DNA of 64,000 nucleotides, from positions 2,232,001 through 2,296,000 of the forward strand of contig OZ252008.1 in assembly GCA_965246995.1 (NCBI GenBank). The letters are read 5' to 3'. The first letter of the stretch is position 1. Every line of letters begins with the position of its first letter. Source of the stretch: VXRJ01 sp965246995. GTDB taxonomy: Bacteria; Acidobacteriota; Vicinamibacteria; Vicinamibacterales; UBA8438. The notes under the pieces are model-generated. The model made no database searches and was not told the origin of the DNA. It saw only the letters and a list, made by a program, of their open reading frames with translations. Shown in pieces: positions 9,183 through 18,398 of the stretch. Both the position numbers and the translations under genes were made by a program.

Positions 9183-9397
9183 GACACGATCTTGAAGACG
9201 TCTTCGTCGGTGTAGATGCCCTGCGACCGAGCTTGCGGCACGAGATCGGCGCGGGCCTCCTCGAACGTGCCCAGCAGCTCTTCCGCTTCGAGTGCCCGCC
9301 GGACGTACTGGCTGAGAGTGAGCTTCTCCGCGCGCGCTCGCGCCTCCAGCTTCCGTCGGGTGCCGTTGGGCACACGGATCGTGATGACTTCCTGCAT
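9179..9397 (-). CDS. ribbon-helix-helix antitoxin-like protein (toxin partner decayed)
   Basis: 72 residues starting MQEVITIRVPNGTRRKLEARARAEKLTLSQYVRRALEAEE. The beta-strand ITIRVP followed by two helices with a TLSQYVRRAL second helix is a CopG/Arc ribbon-helix-helix DNA-binding fold. The C-terminal half, ending in DEDVFKIVS, would be the toxin-binding tail. The stop overlaps the GTG of a truncated PIN-domain remnant, the usual antitoxin-toxin coupling. I chose the ATG at 9397 because upstream in-frame residues are low-complexity and unlike an antitoxin. Confidence 0.75.
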   Translation of the reverse strand: MQEVITIRVPNGTRRKLEARARAEKLTLSQYVRRALEAEELLGTFEEARADLVPQARSQGIYTDEDVFKIVS

Positions 9398-9705
9398 TTG
9401 TATGACCGTGTCGTACCATTGGGTGGGCGGCCGGTCAACCAAGTCCTCTGACTTCGATTTGGGCGAGGGCATGCGTCCTGTTCGCCCGGTCGTCGTCGGC
9501 GCCGCGAGACCCAATCGCGCCCGTTGCCCGACAGTGAGCAAACCGGGCCGAGTGCGCACTCTACTCGCGCGCCAGTTGGCCTTTGGTTGCGGTCGCCGGT
9601 ACGTCGTGAATACCAGATGTAGCGGCCATCGGGCGACGCCCGAGCGCTACACGAAGTCGTCGCGATACGGCTCGCCAAGCTTCCGATCGTGCTCGAACAG
9701 CCGGC
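9398..9705. other. 308-base intergenic stretch
   Basis: This stretch lies between the decayed toxin-antitoxin module and the DUF5916 gene. I see no complete gene, RNA gene or clear repeat in it. It would contain the antitoxin promoter region on its left side. It may hold further debris of an accessory insertion, but nothing can be matched by eye. Confidence 0.4.
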
Positions 9706-12093
9706 TCAGAAACGGAACAGCCGGGTGAGCTTCACGACGAAGGCACGGTTCTCGAGCAGGGGAAAGCCGCGGTTGAGAAACGTGTCCCGCTGATCGTTGT
9801 ACACGATAAAGAGCTCGCTTCCCGGCTGATATTCCCAGCGCAAGCGCACGTTTGTGCTCAGCACGTTGTTGGTGGAGTTGTACTGCAGCAGCGCGCTGGC
9901 GAATATCCGGGGTGTGAAGGTGTAGGTGACCCGCGTCGTGGCCACCTTGGCCGTGAACTGACCCTGCGGCAGCGTGATCCGATTGAGCGAGACGCTCGGC
10001 TCCACCGCGAACTGTCGCGTGACCTCGATGCGGCCGCGCGAATAGCCGACGGCAGTAATGTCGCCCGCGAAGAACTCGCCATGCTGGAACGACAGGCTGC
10101 CCGCCAGTCGACGCTGCGGTCCCATGCGGTAGGACACCTGGAAATCCCGAAACTCGTAGCCACCGACCGGGATGATCACATCGTCGGAAATCTTGAAGGG
10201 TTCGACCAGGAACTCGTAGTCCTGCTGGACGTCTGCGCTCAGGCTGTCGCTGTTCTCGAAGTCAGTCTGAAAGCGTCCCTGCACGATCCGGGTCTCGAGC
10301 TGCCCGGCGCCGTTCAGGATGTAGTCGAGGCTGCCACCCCAGGTGAACTGGCGTACTGCCTCGATGCTGCTCGGTCGTGGGCTGAATTGCCCGTAGACGT
10401 AGGTGCGCCGGAAATCGCTGCGGCGCATGAAGCCCACCTCCGGATTGAAGTTCCTGCCGACGAGCAGGTGATCGATGCGGAGGCCGTAGAGATCGCCTTC
10501 ATAGGAGAACGCGGCCTGATAGCTCTCGTCGTCACCCCGCAGGCCCGGCGTATTCGTGCGGGCGTAGTAGCCGGAGAGGTTTACGTCGTCGTGGAACGAG
10601 AACGCGGCATCGACGCCATACGCCTGGTTCGAGCCATCGCCGAATAGCGAGACCGACCGGTTCGTGAAGATCGCGCCGACGCGACTCCGGCGGAGAATAT
10701 CGCGCTTGACGCGGAGCACGCTGAAGTTGGTCCCGACGGTGTCGGCGGCCTGTGTGTCATCGGTTTGAATATTGATGGCCCCGACGCTGAAGTCGCCCAC
10801 CTTGCCGGTCAGGCGTCCGCCGCCCAGAATCGGCACGGTCCGTCCCCGATCGGCCAGGCCGATCCGCCGGCTGAAAAAGAGGGTCGGGGCGTCTCCGCCG
10901 GCGAAGAACCCCGGCGCCCCGGTCAGTCCCCCCCGCGTGGAACCGCCGATGCCGCCGAAGCCGGGCACCCGCCCGAAATCGAAGATGCCCTGGCTCTCCA
11001 GAAAGAACTCGCGCTTCTCCGGGAAGAACAAGCTGAATCGCGTCAGATTGATCTGCTGCTCGTCCACCTCGACCTGGGCGAAATCGGTGCGGTAGGTGAA
11101 GTCCGCCGTCAGGTTCTCGGTGAGTCCGTACTTGATGTCGACGCCGCCGTCCCCGTCCCCGTCGTTCGCGATCGGGGGCACGACAGTCCGGTCGGTGTTG
11201 AGCGAGCCGATGGCGTAGGGCTTGATCTCGAACGTGCGGTTACCTTCCGGCACCTGCAGACCGGTGAGGGTGCCTGCCGCCGACACGCGGAATTGCCCCG
11301 GCCCAGCCGAAATCGGCACTGGCGTGAGATACGCCTCTTCGAAGCTCGATCGAATATCCCGGCCCAACTGGATGCCCCACAACTGCGATGCTCCGCGCGG
11401 GAAGCGGAGCGACTTGAACGGAACCACCATTTCGACGGTCCAGCCTCCGGCGAAGCGGCCGGTGCGTACATCCCAGACCGGATTCCAGTCCGGGTTCGGG
11501 TTTCCTTCGTCGGTGATCTGCCGATCGCTGAAGCCTCCGATGGGGTTGACCCTGAAGGCGAAGCCGTTCCTGCGGTCGTAGAACGTATCAAACACGACGA
11601 TGAACCCGTCGTTGTTGATGAGCTGGAACGAATCCCGCTGCATTTCGTTGGCGATCCACTGCGACTCGGGAACCGACTCGTAAATGCGGGCCGCTACGTA
11701 GATCGACTCATCGTCGAAGAAGATCCAGGCATCGGTCGGCTCCGTGGCCGGCGCTCCCTCGTCAGGGGCCTGCTGGATGAAGTCGCCGAACGGTTCCACC
11801 CGGGCGTAGATGGGTTCATCGAGCACGCCGTCCAGTTGCAGGGGGTTGTCGAGGCGGACGGCGCGGACCGTCGCCCGACCGTCGGCGTCGCGGGTAATGG
11901 TGGCCGGCGGAACCGGCGCGGGCGGGCCATCGATTTCGGCTGCAGGCGTCGCGGGGCGTCCCGTATCCTGGGGCTGCTGGGGGGCGGCGGCCAGCCGTGT
12001 TACGCCCGCCGGCGACAAAGCCAACAACAGGAGCGCGGCAACGAGCTGCGTGGTCTGCCTCGCGAAGACGAGATTCTTGCCGTCCCGACGCAC
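9706..12093 (-). CDS. DUF5916 domain-containing protein with N-terminal CBM9-like domain
   Basis: 795 residues. A signal-peptide-like segment (LVAALLLLALSPAGVTRLAAA) is followed by a proline-rich linker. A CBM9-like beta-sandwich domain comes next (about residues 80-250; LDGVLDEPIYARVEPFGDFIQQAP, NDGFIVVFDTFYDRRNGFAFRVNPIGG). The long C-terminal part (FFPEKREFFLESQGIFDFG, DFTYRTDFAQVEVDEQQINLTRFS) is the DUF5916 region, which ends in amphipathic strands and a terminal F, like an outer-membrane barrel. Such proteins are abundant in Acidobacteriota and Bacteroidota; substrate unknown. It ends 3 bases after the stop region of the upstream NHL gene's neighbour frame and is probably transcribed with it. 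Confidence 0.82.
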   Translation of the reverse strand: MRRDGKNLVFARQTTQLVAALLLLALSPAGVTRLAAAPQQPQDTGRPATPAAEIDGPPAPVPPATITRDADGRATVRAVRLDNPLQLDGVLDEPIYARVEPFGDFIQQAPDEGAPATEPTDAWIFFDDESIYVAARIYESVPESQWIANEMQRDSFQLINNDGFIVVFDTFYDRRNGFAFRVNPIGGFSDRQITDEGNPNPDWNPVWDVRTGRFAGGWTVEMVVPFKSLRFPRGASQLWGIQLGRDIRSSFEEAYLTPVPISAGPGQFRVSAAGTLTGLQVPEGNRTFEIKPYAIGSLNTDRTVVPPIANDGDGDGGVDIKYGLTENLTADFTYRTDFAQVEVDEQQINLTRFSLFFPEKREFFLESQGIFDFGRVPGFGGIGGSTRGGLTGAPGFFAGGDAPTLFFSRRIGLADRGRTVPILGGGRLTGKVGDFSVGAINIQTDDTQAADTVGTNFSVLRVKRDILRRSRVGAIFTNRSVSLFGDGSNQAYGVDAAFSFHDDVNLSGYYARTNTPGLRGDDESYQAAFSYEGDLYGLRIDHLLVGRNFNPEVGFMRRSDFRRTYVYGQFSPRPSSIEAVRQFTWGGSLDYILNGAGQLETRIVQGRFQTDFENSDSLSADVQQDYEFLVEPFKISDDVIIPVGGYEFRDFQVSYRMGPQRRLAGSLSFQHGEFFAGDITAVGYSRGRIEVTRQFAVEPSVSLNRITLPQGQFTAKVATTRVTYTFTPRIFASALLQYNSTNNVLSTNVRLRWEYQPGSELFIVYNDQRDTFLNRGFPLLENRAFVVKLTRLFRF

Positions 12094-12096
12094 GCG

Positions 12097-13197
12097 CTAC
12101 TTCCGTTCCCAGCGCACGAACGACGGCCCCGCGGCGCCGCGCGCCTCGCCGCCGTGCTCCGGGTACACCGACGCGACGTAGATGTCGCCGTGGCTGTCCA
12201 TTGCCATCTGGTGGACATAGACGTTAGCGCTGACGAGACGCTCGACGATGCGCCCGGTCTCGGCGTCAACGACGACCACGTCCTGACGTCCCCGCTCGGA
12301 GCCGGTCATGCTGAGATAGACCTTGTCCCCATAGGTCGCGACGCTCAGCGGTAATCCCGGATCCGGCACTGGCTCGTAGGGTCCGACATACTCGCCGTCC
12401 GCTGTGAAGACATCGAAGCGGCTCCGGCAGTTGGGTATCGGTTGGAGACGCTCCGGGGCGATCTGTCCCGGCGCGGTGACGTACGGATGAAGCGCGGTGC
12501 CACAGACGTTGCCGACGATGAGGTTGCCATCGGGGGCGAGCGCCACGGAGTGCACGGCGGCGAGTTGGCCCGGGCCGTTCCCGAGTTTGCCGACTTCCTT
12601 CAGGTAGTTGCCGTCCGCGTCGAACCATATCAGGCGCGAATTCCAGTAGCCGTCGGAGACGACGAAGCGGCCGTCCGGGAAGAACGCGACGCCGGTCGGT
12701 CCGTTGAAATGGCTCGCGTCATCACCGAACCGGCCGTACTCTCCGAGCGAGAGCACTTCCTCTCCCTCGGGGGTCAGCTTGACGACCTGATGCCCCTCGC
12801 GGTCGGCGACCCAGACGAACCCTTCGGGATCGACGAACATCGCGTGCGGACCGATGAACTCCTGATCCTCCGCGAACTTGCCCAGGAACCGGCCGTCGCG
12901 GTCCCACCTGGCAATCGTGCCCTTTCCTCGGTAGCGGGTCATTGCCAACGGGTGGGCAGCCCAGTGATCAACGTCCCGCGAGATCGTGTAGATCACGTCG
13001 TCGGCATCCACCGCGATGCCGGTGCCCATCTCGAATTCCAGGTCCGGCGGGTACTGCGGCCAGTCCGCGACCAGCGCGTAAGTACCCTGCGCGCGCACTT
13101 GCGTGCCGGGCGCCGGAAAGACGCCCGCGATCCAGGCGGCGCCGAGCCCGGTGATCAAGAGCGCCGCCGACGCATGGCGCGATCGCCGTGATGACAT
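12097..13197 (-). CDS. exported NHL-repeat beta-propeller protein
   Basis: 366 residues. The N-terminus (MSSRRSRHASAALLITGLGAAWIAG) is a signal peptide or anchor. The body contains repeated NHL units with the form G-x-V-x-DRxGHxVVKLTPEG, FNGPTGVAFFPDGRFVVSDGYWNSRLIWFD and NGPGQLAAVHSVALAPDGNLIVGN, making a six-bladed propeller. Many such Acidobacterial proteins are annotated as peptidyl-hydroxyglycine-lyase-like, but a catalytic role cannot be claimed. The ATG at 13197 follows an AGGGGG site; the longer frame begins inside the intergenic region. Two paralogues sit at 20913-22013 and 24660-25730. Confidence 0.82.
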   Translation of the reverse strand: MSSRRSRHASAALLITGLGAAWIAGVFPAPGTQVRAQGTYALVADWPQYPPDLEFEMGTGIAVDADDVIYTISRDVDHWAAHPLAMTRYRGKGTIARWDRDGRFLGKFAEDQEFIGPHAMFVDPEGFVWVADREGHQVVKLTPEGEEVLSLGEYGRFGDDASHFNGPTGVAFFPDGRFVVSDGYWNSRLIWFDADGNYLKEVGKLGNGPGQLAAVHSVALAPDGNLIVGNVCGTALHPYVTAPGQIAPERLQPIPNCRSRFDVFTADGEYVGPYEPVPDPGLPLSVATYGDKVYLSMTGSERGRQDVVVVDAETGRIVERLVSANVYVHQMAMDSHGDIYVASVYPEHGGEARGAAGPSFVRWERK

Positions 13198-13253
13198 GGT
13201 TGCCCCCTGGTTTGCCCCGAGCTTTCCACTTTCGGCCGGAAGCAGGTCGCGAT

Positions 13254-14420
13254 TCAATGCGCCGCCGCATCGATGAACAGGTCGAGCACCTCGGTGACGA
13301 CGCTGTTGTTGGCGCCCGTCAGATTGATCAAGCCGACCACGACCACGCGCGTGTCAGGCTCCATCACCATCAGCGACGTGCCGCCGACCGAGCCGCCCGC
13401 GTGGGACAGCAGGCGCCGTCCATCGTCGCGCTCCCGGATGAACCAGCCGAAGCCGTAGCCGACGCCCTCGCCGTCGCGGGTCCGCTGCTCGGTGAAGAGG
13501 AGCTTCCGGGACGATTCGGAGAGGTAGTGGTTGTCCAGATGGGCGTTGGCGAAACGCAGCACGTCCTCCGTGGTCGAGAGGAAACCGCCGCCGGCCCACT
13601 TGTAGCTGTTATTCACAAATGGCGCATTGACGACGTGGTCATCCGCGTCCCGCACGTAGTAGCTGGTCCGTCCGTGGATGATGGGAGTCACGAAGTCGGC
13701 GACGGTCTCGCGCATGCCTAGCGGACGGAAGACCGCCTCGCGCATGTAATCGAGGAACGGATGTTTCGCGGCCCCCTCGACGACTGCGCTGATCAGGTTG
13801 AAACCGTGGCTCGTATAGGTGAACTTGGTGTCCGGTTCGTGCAGCAGCGGATCGTCCTGGAAGATGGTGAGGGCATCCAGGACCGTCGGATACGGGTCGC
13901 GGATGAAGTTCTCGTTCCCCTTGTAGTGGCGGATTCCGCCCAGGTGCCCACCGAGTTGGCGCGTCGTGATCGGATGCGCTTTCTCCGGGAACGAGGGGAC
14001 GTACTGCTGGATCGGCGCGTCGAGGTCCAGTCGGCCATCCTCTACCAGTGTCGCCGCCGCCGCCGCGGTCATCGATTTCGAGATGCTGCCGACACGGAAC
14101 TTCACCGACGGGAGCATTGGCACCCGGTGCTCCAGACTGGCGTACCCGAAGCCTTCCGACCAGACCGTCTCGCCGTCCACCGACACCGCTATCGCTATGC
14201 CGGGGTAGCCCCGCTCCGCGATGTCCGCCCGCACCAGGGCGCGCGCCTGCTCGACGACCTCGGTGTATCGAAGCGGGGCGGGCGCCGTAGCCGGGGCGCC
14301 GTTCGACTGGGCCGATGCGATCGGCGTCCACAGGGCAACCAGGACGCCGGCCAGCACCAGGCGCTGACAGTGCGTCACCGCGTGGGAAGCAATCATCAAC
14401 CGATGGGCACGGGCCTTCAT
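13254..14420 (-). CDS. serine hydrolase, beta-lactamase/PBP4*-type, exported
   Basis: 388 residues with an N-terminal signal (RLVLAGVLVALWTPIASAQ). The catalytic SxxK motif is S112-I-S-K115 (FRVGSISKSMTAAAA). The second motif region is YTSHGFNLISAVVE, and the third motif appears as LLSHAGGSVGG (HxG). This is the class C beta-lactamase-like esterase/peptidase superfamily, whose members hydrolyse D-amino peptides or esters; true beta-lactamase activity is not implied. Start chosen at ATG 14420 with GGAGAG upstream. Confidence 0.85.
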   Translation of the reverse strand: MKARAHRLMIASHAVTHCQRLVLAGVLVALWTPIASAQSNGAPATAPAPLRYTEVVEQARALVRADIAERGYPGIAIAVSVDGETVWSEGFGYASLEHRVPMLPSVKFRVGSISKSMTAAAAATLVEDGRLDLDAPIQQYVPSFPEKAHPITTRQLGGHLGGIRHYKGNENFIRDPYPTVLDALTIFQDDPLLHEPDTKFTYTSHGFNLISAVVEGAAKHPFLDYMREAVFRPLGMRETVADFVTPIIHGRTSYYVRDADDHVVNAPFVNNSYKWAGGGFLSTTEDVLRFANAHLDNHYLSESSRKLLFTEQRTRDGEGVGYGFGWFIRERDDGRRLLSHAGGSVGGTSLMVMEPDTRVVVVGLINLTGANNSVVTEVLDLFIDAAAH

Positions 14421-14460
14421 TGCGGCTCTCCTTGGTCTCGGGCGTAGCGATCCGTGGATG

Positions 14461-15465
14461 CTACCGCGAATCCTGTGCGGCTTCCCGCTCCTCCATCCGG
14501 GCTCCTGCGAGGATGCCTTCCATCGAGTAATTGCCCTCATGGCAGGCGTACTCGTAGAGCGGCTCGTCGGTTCGCTGCAGCTCCATCCGGGCCGTCCACG
14601 CGCTGGTCCACGTGTCCGGATCCTCGATGGTGAACTCGTAGCGGATGGCGTCCGATCCGACGCGCGTGAATCGCTCCACCAGGCGCGCGTCGGGGGTCGA
14701 TCCGCGCAGGCTGGTCAGGCGGTTGAAGTGCATCGTTTCGACGACCAGCGTGTCGCCTTCCCAGCGGCCGCGCGAGTCGCCGGTGAACTGCCGGATCGGT
14801 TGCGCGGGCCGGGGGCGTCCGTCGAGCGGCACGATGCGGATGGTGTGGGTCATTTCGACCAGTAGCACCACGTGGTCCGGCGTCTGGAAGACATGCACAT
14901 TGTTGTTGTAGGCACTCGGAACCATCGGCAGGCCCGTCGTGAACATGCACCGGTCGTTCAGTCCGCGATCCTCCCAGGAATCGGCCGGGTGGTCGCGCCG
15001 GTACGCGGCCCGTTCCTCCCGCCTCTGTTGCGCCTCGCCGGTCAGCGGCGGCATGCGTCCGTTGGGCGGGTCCACGATCAGCGACGTCCGCCGGGAACTG
15101 TCGGTCGTCGTTCCGCGATCCAGCCAGAAGTCGTTGTAGGCGCCGAGTGCGCCGTCCTCGCCGCGGTCGACGCTGCCGCCGGCCTCCGTTCTGCGGGCCG
15201 GACGCAGCAGCAGCTCCAGCTCGCGGTCGGTGGTCGCCTGCTCGAGGCCCGCCGCTTCTTCCTCCGTCAGAAACTCCCGATCCGCGTATTCCTCGGGCCG
15301 CTGGAGCGGCGTTATCGACCGGAAATCCCAGATGCCGTGCAAGGCGGGGTCACCCCAGGCCGTTCGGGTTTCCGTTGCAGAAGTCGTCTGCGCCGACCCG
15401 GACAAAGGGGCCAGCGCCAGGATCGCGACAACAAGCCATACCGTTGCGAGACACTGTCGGCTCAT
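14461..15465 (-). CDS. exported protein of unknown function
   Basis: 334 residues from ATG 15465 behind an AAGGAGAAG site. A clear Sec signal peptide is present (CLATVWLVVAILALAPLSGSAQT). The mature protein begins AWGDPALHGIWDFRSITPLQRP and contains WLDRGTTTDSSRRTSLIVDPPNGRMPPLT, MFTTGLPMVPSAYNNNVHVFQT and RWEGDTLVVETMHFN. This set recurs in a large, uncharacterised family of Acidobacterial exported proteins. No catalytic motif is evident. It lies 40 bases upstream of the serine hydrolase and is probably co-transcribed with it. Confidence 0.78.
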   Translation of the reverse strand: MSRQCLATVWLVVAILALAPLSGSAQTTSATETRTAWGDPALHGIWDFRSITPLQRPEEYADREFLTEEEAAGLEQATTDRELELLLRPARRTEAGGSVDRGEDGALGAYNDFWLDRGTTTDSSRRTSLIVDPPNGRMPPLTGEAQQRREERAAYRRDHPADSWEDRGLNDRCMFTTGLPMVPSAYNNNVHVFQTPDHVVLLVEMTHTIRIVPLDGRPRPAQPIRQFTGDSRGRWEGDTLVVETMHFNRLTSLRGSTPDARLVERFTRVGSDAIRYEFTIEDPDTWTSAWTARMELQRTDEPLYEYACHEGNYSMEGILAGARMEEREAAQDSR

Positions 15466-15607
15466 CTCATCTTCTCCTTGGCGAGCGGCTTCGCACACGC
15501 CCGTTCATGATGGACCCGCGTGCGTCCGGGCGCAAGCCGGCGCCGTTGGCGGGGTCGGGTGTTATTCTGCGTCGCCCGGCAGGCTGCCGGCGCTTGCGAG
15601 GAACGCT

Positions 15608-16504
15608 ATGGACGAACGTACCGTCGGTTTTATCGGACTCGGCCGCATGGGCTCCGGAATGGCCCGGAACCTCTTGAAGGCGGGCGTTCCGCTCGTCGTG
15701 TGGGACGTATTTTCGCAATCGGTCGAGACGCTGGCGGGGGAGGGCGCCACCGCTGCGGCCGACGCTGCCGCGCTAGCCGATAACGCCGACCTGATCTTCC
15801 TCTGCGTGCCGACGGACAAGGAAGCGGACGAGGTGCTGTTCGGCGAGCGCGGGATTGTCCAGAGCGGCAAGCCCACGGCCATCGTCGACACCACGACCAT
15901 GAATCATGGTGCAGCCCGGCTTCTCGCGCAGCGGGCCCGGGAGGCAGGAATGGCCTACGCCGACTGCCCGGTCTCCGGAATGCCCCTGCGGGCGGAGAAG
16001 GGCACGCTCACCATGATGTTCGGTGGCAGCACGGAGCTGTTCGGGCAGGCGAAGCCGTATCTCGACGTGATGGGGGAGCACATCGTCCATTGCGGCGATG
16101 TCGGCATGGGACAGCTCATGAAGGCGGTCAACAACATCATCTACGACATCAATATCGCGGCGTTCTGCGAGGTATTGCCGTTCGCGGTGAAGGCCGGGCT
16201 GCAACCCGACCAGCTCGCCGAGGTGCTCACCACCGGCAACGCTCGCAGCTTCGCGAGCCAGTACTTTGTGCCGCGCATCATGGAACGCCGGTTCGAAGGC
16301 GATTTCTCCCTGCGCGCCGCGTACAAGGACATCGTGAATATCCAGGAGGCGGCCGTGCAGATCAACGCTTCATTACCCCTGGTGGAAGCGATGGTATCGG
16401 CCTACGAGGCAGCGATCGAGAGCGGCCTCGGTGACGAGCCGAAGAGCGCGATGATCAAGGTTTACGAGGAGCGAATGGGCCAGGAGGTCCGGGCCGGGCG
16501 CTGA
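15608..16504 (+). CDS. NAD(P)-dependent 3-hydroxyisobutyrate-dehydrogenase-like enzyme
   Basis: 298 residues. The N-terminal Rossmann loop is VGFIGLGRMGSGMARNLL (residues 5-22). The substrate-binding motif DCPVSGMPLRAEKGTLTMMFGG is followed by the catalytic-lysine helix GQLMKAVNNIIYDINIAAFCE. This is the beta-hydroxyacid dehydrogenase family (HIBADH, tartronate semialdehyde reductase, succinic semialdehyde reductase). It probably reduces or oxidises a small 3-hydroxyacid in the cytosol. The gene stands 10 bases upstream of mutY, so the two may be co-transcribed. Confidence 0.87.
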   Translation: MDERTVGFIGLGRMGSGMARNLLKAGVPLVVWDVFSQSVETLAGEGATAAADAAALADNADLIFLCVPTDKEADEVLFGERGIVQSGKPTAIVDTTTMNHGAARLLAQRAREAGMAYADCPVSGMPLRAEKGTLTMMFGGSTELFGQAKPYLDVMGEHIVHCGDVGMGQLMKAVNNIIYDINIAAFCEVLPFAVKAGLQPDQLAEVLTTGNARSFASQYFVPRIMERRFEGDFSLRAAYKDIVNIQEAAVQINASLPLVEAMVSAYEAAIESGLGDEPKSAMIKVYEERMGQEVRAGR

Positions 16505-16514
16505 CGTCCCCAGC

Positions 16515-17567
16515 ATGCTTTCCTTCGCCCGCCGTCTGCTCGCCTGGTGGGATCTGCATGGTCGCAAGGACTTTCCCTGGCAGCGCGAACGCACGCCGTA
16601 CCGGGTGTGGATCTCCGAGATCATGCTGCAGCAGACCCAGGCGCGCACGGTCGTTCCGTACTTCGAGCGATTCATCGCGCGTTTCCCGGACGTGGACTCC
16701 TTGGCGCACGCCGATCTGGACGAAGTTCTGCACCTATGGAGCGGCCTCGGCTACTACGCCCGGGCACGCAACCTGCATCGCGCTGCCGGCCAGGTCGTCC
16801 AGGAGCACGGTGGGGTCGTTCCCGACACGGTAGAGGCAATACAGGAGCTGCCCGGCATCGGCCGTTCCACGGCGGCGGCGATTGCCGCTCAAGGCTATGG
16901 CCGGAGGGCGGCCATCCTGGACGCCAACGTCAAGCGCGTGCTTGCCCGTCGGCACCGCGTATCGGGTGTGGTCTCTTCAACCGTGACGCTCCGCGAGCTC
17001 TGGCGGCTGGCGGAAACCCAGACGCCGGCGCAGAGGGTAGGGGACTATACGCAGGCGATCATGGACCTCGGGGCGACAGTGTGCCGCCGGGCCCGGCCGC
17101 TCTGTCGTGACTGTCCCGTCCGCACCGACTGCCAGGCGTACGCCATGGGCGAACCCGAGCGGTATCCCGAGAAGGCGCCGCGCCGCGAACGCCGCCTCGA
17201 GCGGAGCCGGTTCTTCGTGGTGGTCGATCCGGATGGCGCGTGCCTGGTCGAGCAACGGCCACCGCGCGGTATCTGGGGTGGCCTCTGGTCACCCCCGGAG
17301 CGCGATGCCCGCGCGTCCGTAGGCGGGTTCCTCAATCAGGCCGGTATCGACGCCAACCTGGTCGATCAGGTCCACGAGGCCGGGGTGTTCCGGCACGGCT
17401 TCACCCACTACGATCTGGATATCGAGCCGGTCTACGTGCGGCTCAAGGCGCGGCCGGCCGTGGTTCGCGAAGGCGCCGGGCGCTGGATCGACCCAGAGGA
17501 CCACCGGCTAGGACTCTCGACGGTCGCGACAAGGTTGGTCACGGCCATCGGGGGAACGACCGGCTGA
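16515..17567 (+). CDS. mutY: A/G-specific adenine glycosylase MutY
   Basis: 350 residues. MutY removes adenine mispaired with 8-oxoguanine. The N-terminal domain has the WISEIMLQQTQ motif with catalytic Glu35, the helix-hairpin-helix LPGIGRSTA (112-120) and Asp136 (ILDANVKRVLARR). The [4Fe-4S] cluster ligands are C190, C197, C200 and C206, in the canonical 6-2-5 spacing. A Nudix-like 8-oxoG recognition domain occupies about residues 225-345 (SRFFVVVDPDGACLVEQRP, IWGGLWSPPE). All key residues are present and the length is normal. Confidence 0.96.
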   Translation: MLSFARRLLAWWDLHGRKDFPWQRERTPYRVWISEIMLQQTQARTVVPYFERFIARFPDVDSLAHADLDEVLHLWSGLGYYARARNLHRAAGQVVQEHGGVVPDTVEAIQELPGIGRSTAAAIAAQGYGRRAAILDANVKRVLARRHRVSGVVSSTVTLRELWRLAETQTPAQRVGDYTQAIMDLGATVCRRARPLCRDCPVRTDCQAYAMGEPERYPEKAPRRERRLERSRFFVVVDPDGACLVEQRPPRGIWGGLWSPPERDARASVGGFLNQAGIDANLVDQVHEAGVFRHGFTHYDLDIEPVYVRLKARPAVVREGAGRWIDPEDHRLGLSTVATRLVTAIGGTTG

Positions 17568-17607
17568 GTCGGGCCGTCGCTCGACCCTCGAAGATCGGCG
17601 GACAGGA

Positions 17608-18369
17608 CTACCGGGGCTCCCGCCGTCTTCGTTTCGCGGGCGGCCGTTGCAACGGCTCCGCCAAGTCGTCCGGGGCCGTCGATGCACTGAGTGACCAGAG
17701 CGAGGCGGGGCGCCCGCGATGGGAACGCGGTGGGGCTTCCGCATCCATTCGCTTTTCGAATGCGCCGCTCTCCTGGACGTTGCGCTGGAAGTTGCCCGGA
17801 TCGAGACGCGTGTTCCAGACCGCCTCGTAGACCCGGCGCAACTGGCCGATCGTGAACTCGGGCGGGCAGAACTTCGCCGCGAGGGCGGTGTGCTCGAGCT
17901 TGGATCGTGTCCGCTCGACCGCGTCTCGCACGATCCGTTCGTGATCGAACGCCAGGCGAATCTCGCCACTCTCAATCCTCTGCACCGGTGTCAAGGTGGC
18001 GGCTACGGCATCTCCGCCACTGCGCAGCACTGGCAGGTCGGCGCAGATTGCCCAGTAGGCGACGGTTACCACCCGCATGCGCGGATCCCGGTTCGGAGTT
18101 CCATAGGTGGCCAACTGTTCCAGGTGCCAGGACCCTGGGCGCAGACCGGTCTCTTCGGCAAGTTCCCGGGCCGCGCCCTGCTCCAGATCCTCGTCGGGCC
18201 GAACGAAACCGCCCGGCAGGGCGAGAGCGCCCAGGAAGGGCTCGCCACCGCGTCCGATTAGCAGCACGTGCAGCGCGTCGTCCCGAATGGTGAAGACCGC
18301 GATGTCCACGGTCACCGCGAAGGGGGGATAGTCGCCGGGGTCGTAGTCGAAACCGACACCAGAGGCCAC
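17608..18369 (-). CDS. Nudix hydrolase with winged-helix domain, NrtR-like regulator
   Basis: 253 residues from GTG 18369. The N-terminus (VGFDYDPGDYPPFAVTVDIAVFTI) and the Nudix box region (LPGGFVRPDEDLEQGAARELAEETGL) lie in residues ~20-150. The C-terminal region (TALAAKFCPPEFTIGQLRRVYEAVWNTRLDPGNFQRNVQES) is the winged-helix DNA-binding domain of NrtR/COG4111-type proteins. That family binds ADP-ribose through the Nudix domain and represses NAD-metabolism genes. Here it faces an ARPP-1 gene across a region with two inverted repeats, so it most likely controls that gene and itself. The Nudix box is close to canonical, so catalysis cannot be excluded. Confidence 0.85.
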   Translation of the reverse strand: MASGVGFDYDPGDYPPFAVTVDIAVFTIRDDALHVLLIGRGGEPFLGALALPGGFVRPDEDLEQGAARELAEETGLRPGSWHLEQLATYGTPNRDPRMRVVTVAYWAICADLPVLRSGGDAVAATLTPVQRIESGEIRLAFDHERIVRDAVERTRSKLEHTALAAKFCPPEFTIGQLRRVYEAVWNTRLDPGNFQRNVQESGAFEKRMDAEAPPRSHRGRPASLWSLSASTAPDDLAEPLQRPPAKRRRREPR

Positions 18370-18383
18370 GCGTCCAAAATATA

Positions 18384-18398
18384 TTGTCGTGTTGACAA
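18384..18398. promoter_or_regulatory. inverted repeat over the -35 element (candidate operator 1)
   Basis: TTGTC-GTGTT-GACAA, a perfect 5-bp inverted repeat with a 5-base spacer. Its right half overlaps the TTGACA -35 hexamer of the promoter reading toward ARPP-1. It shares the ATATTGTC half-site with a second element at 18417-18435. The position suggests repression by the adjacent NrtR-like protein. Confidence 0.6.

Noticed and set aside
10765..12354. Long plus-strand frame of 529 codons
   Set aside because: It is antisense to the DUF5916 gene and part of the NHL gene and has no family features.
13254..14420. Calling the serine hydrolase a beta-lactamase resistance gene
   Set aside because: The SxxK-Y-HxG set is shared by many esterases and D-peptidases; nothing in the sequence shows drug hydrolysis.
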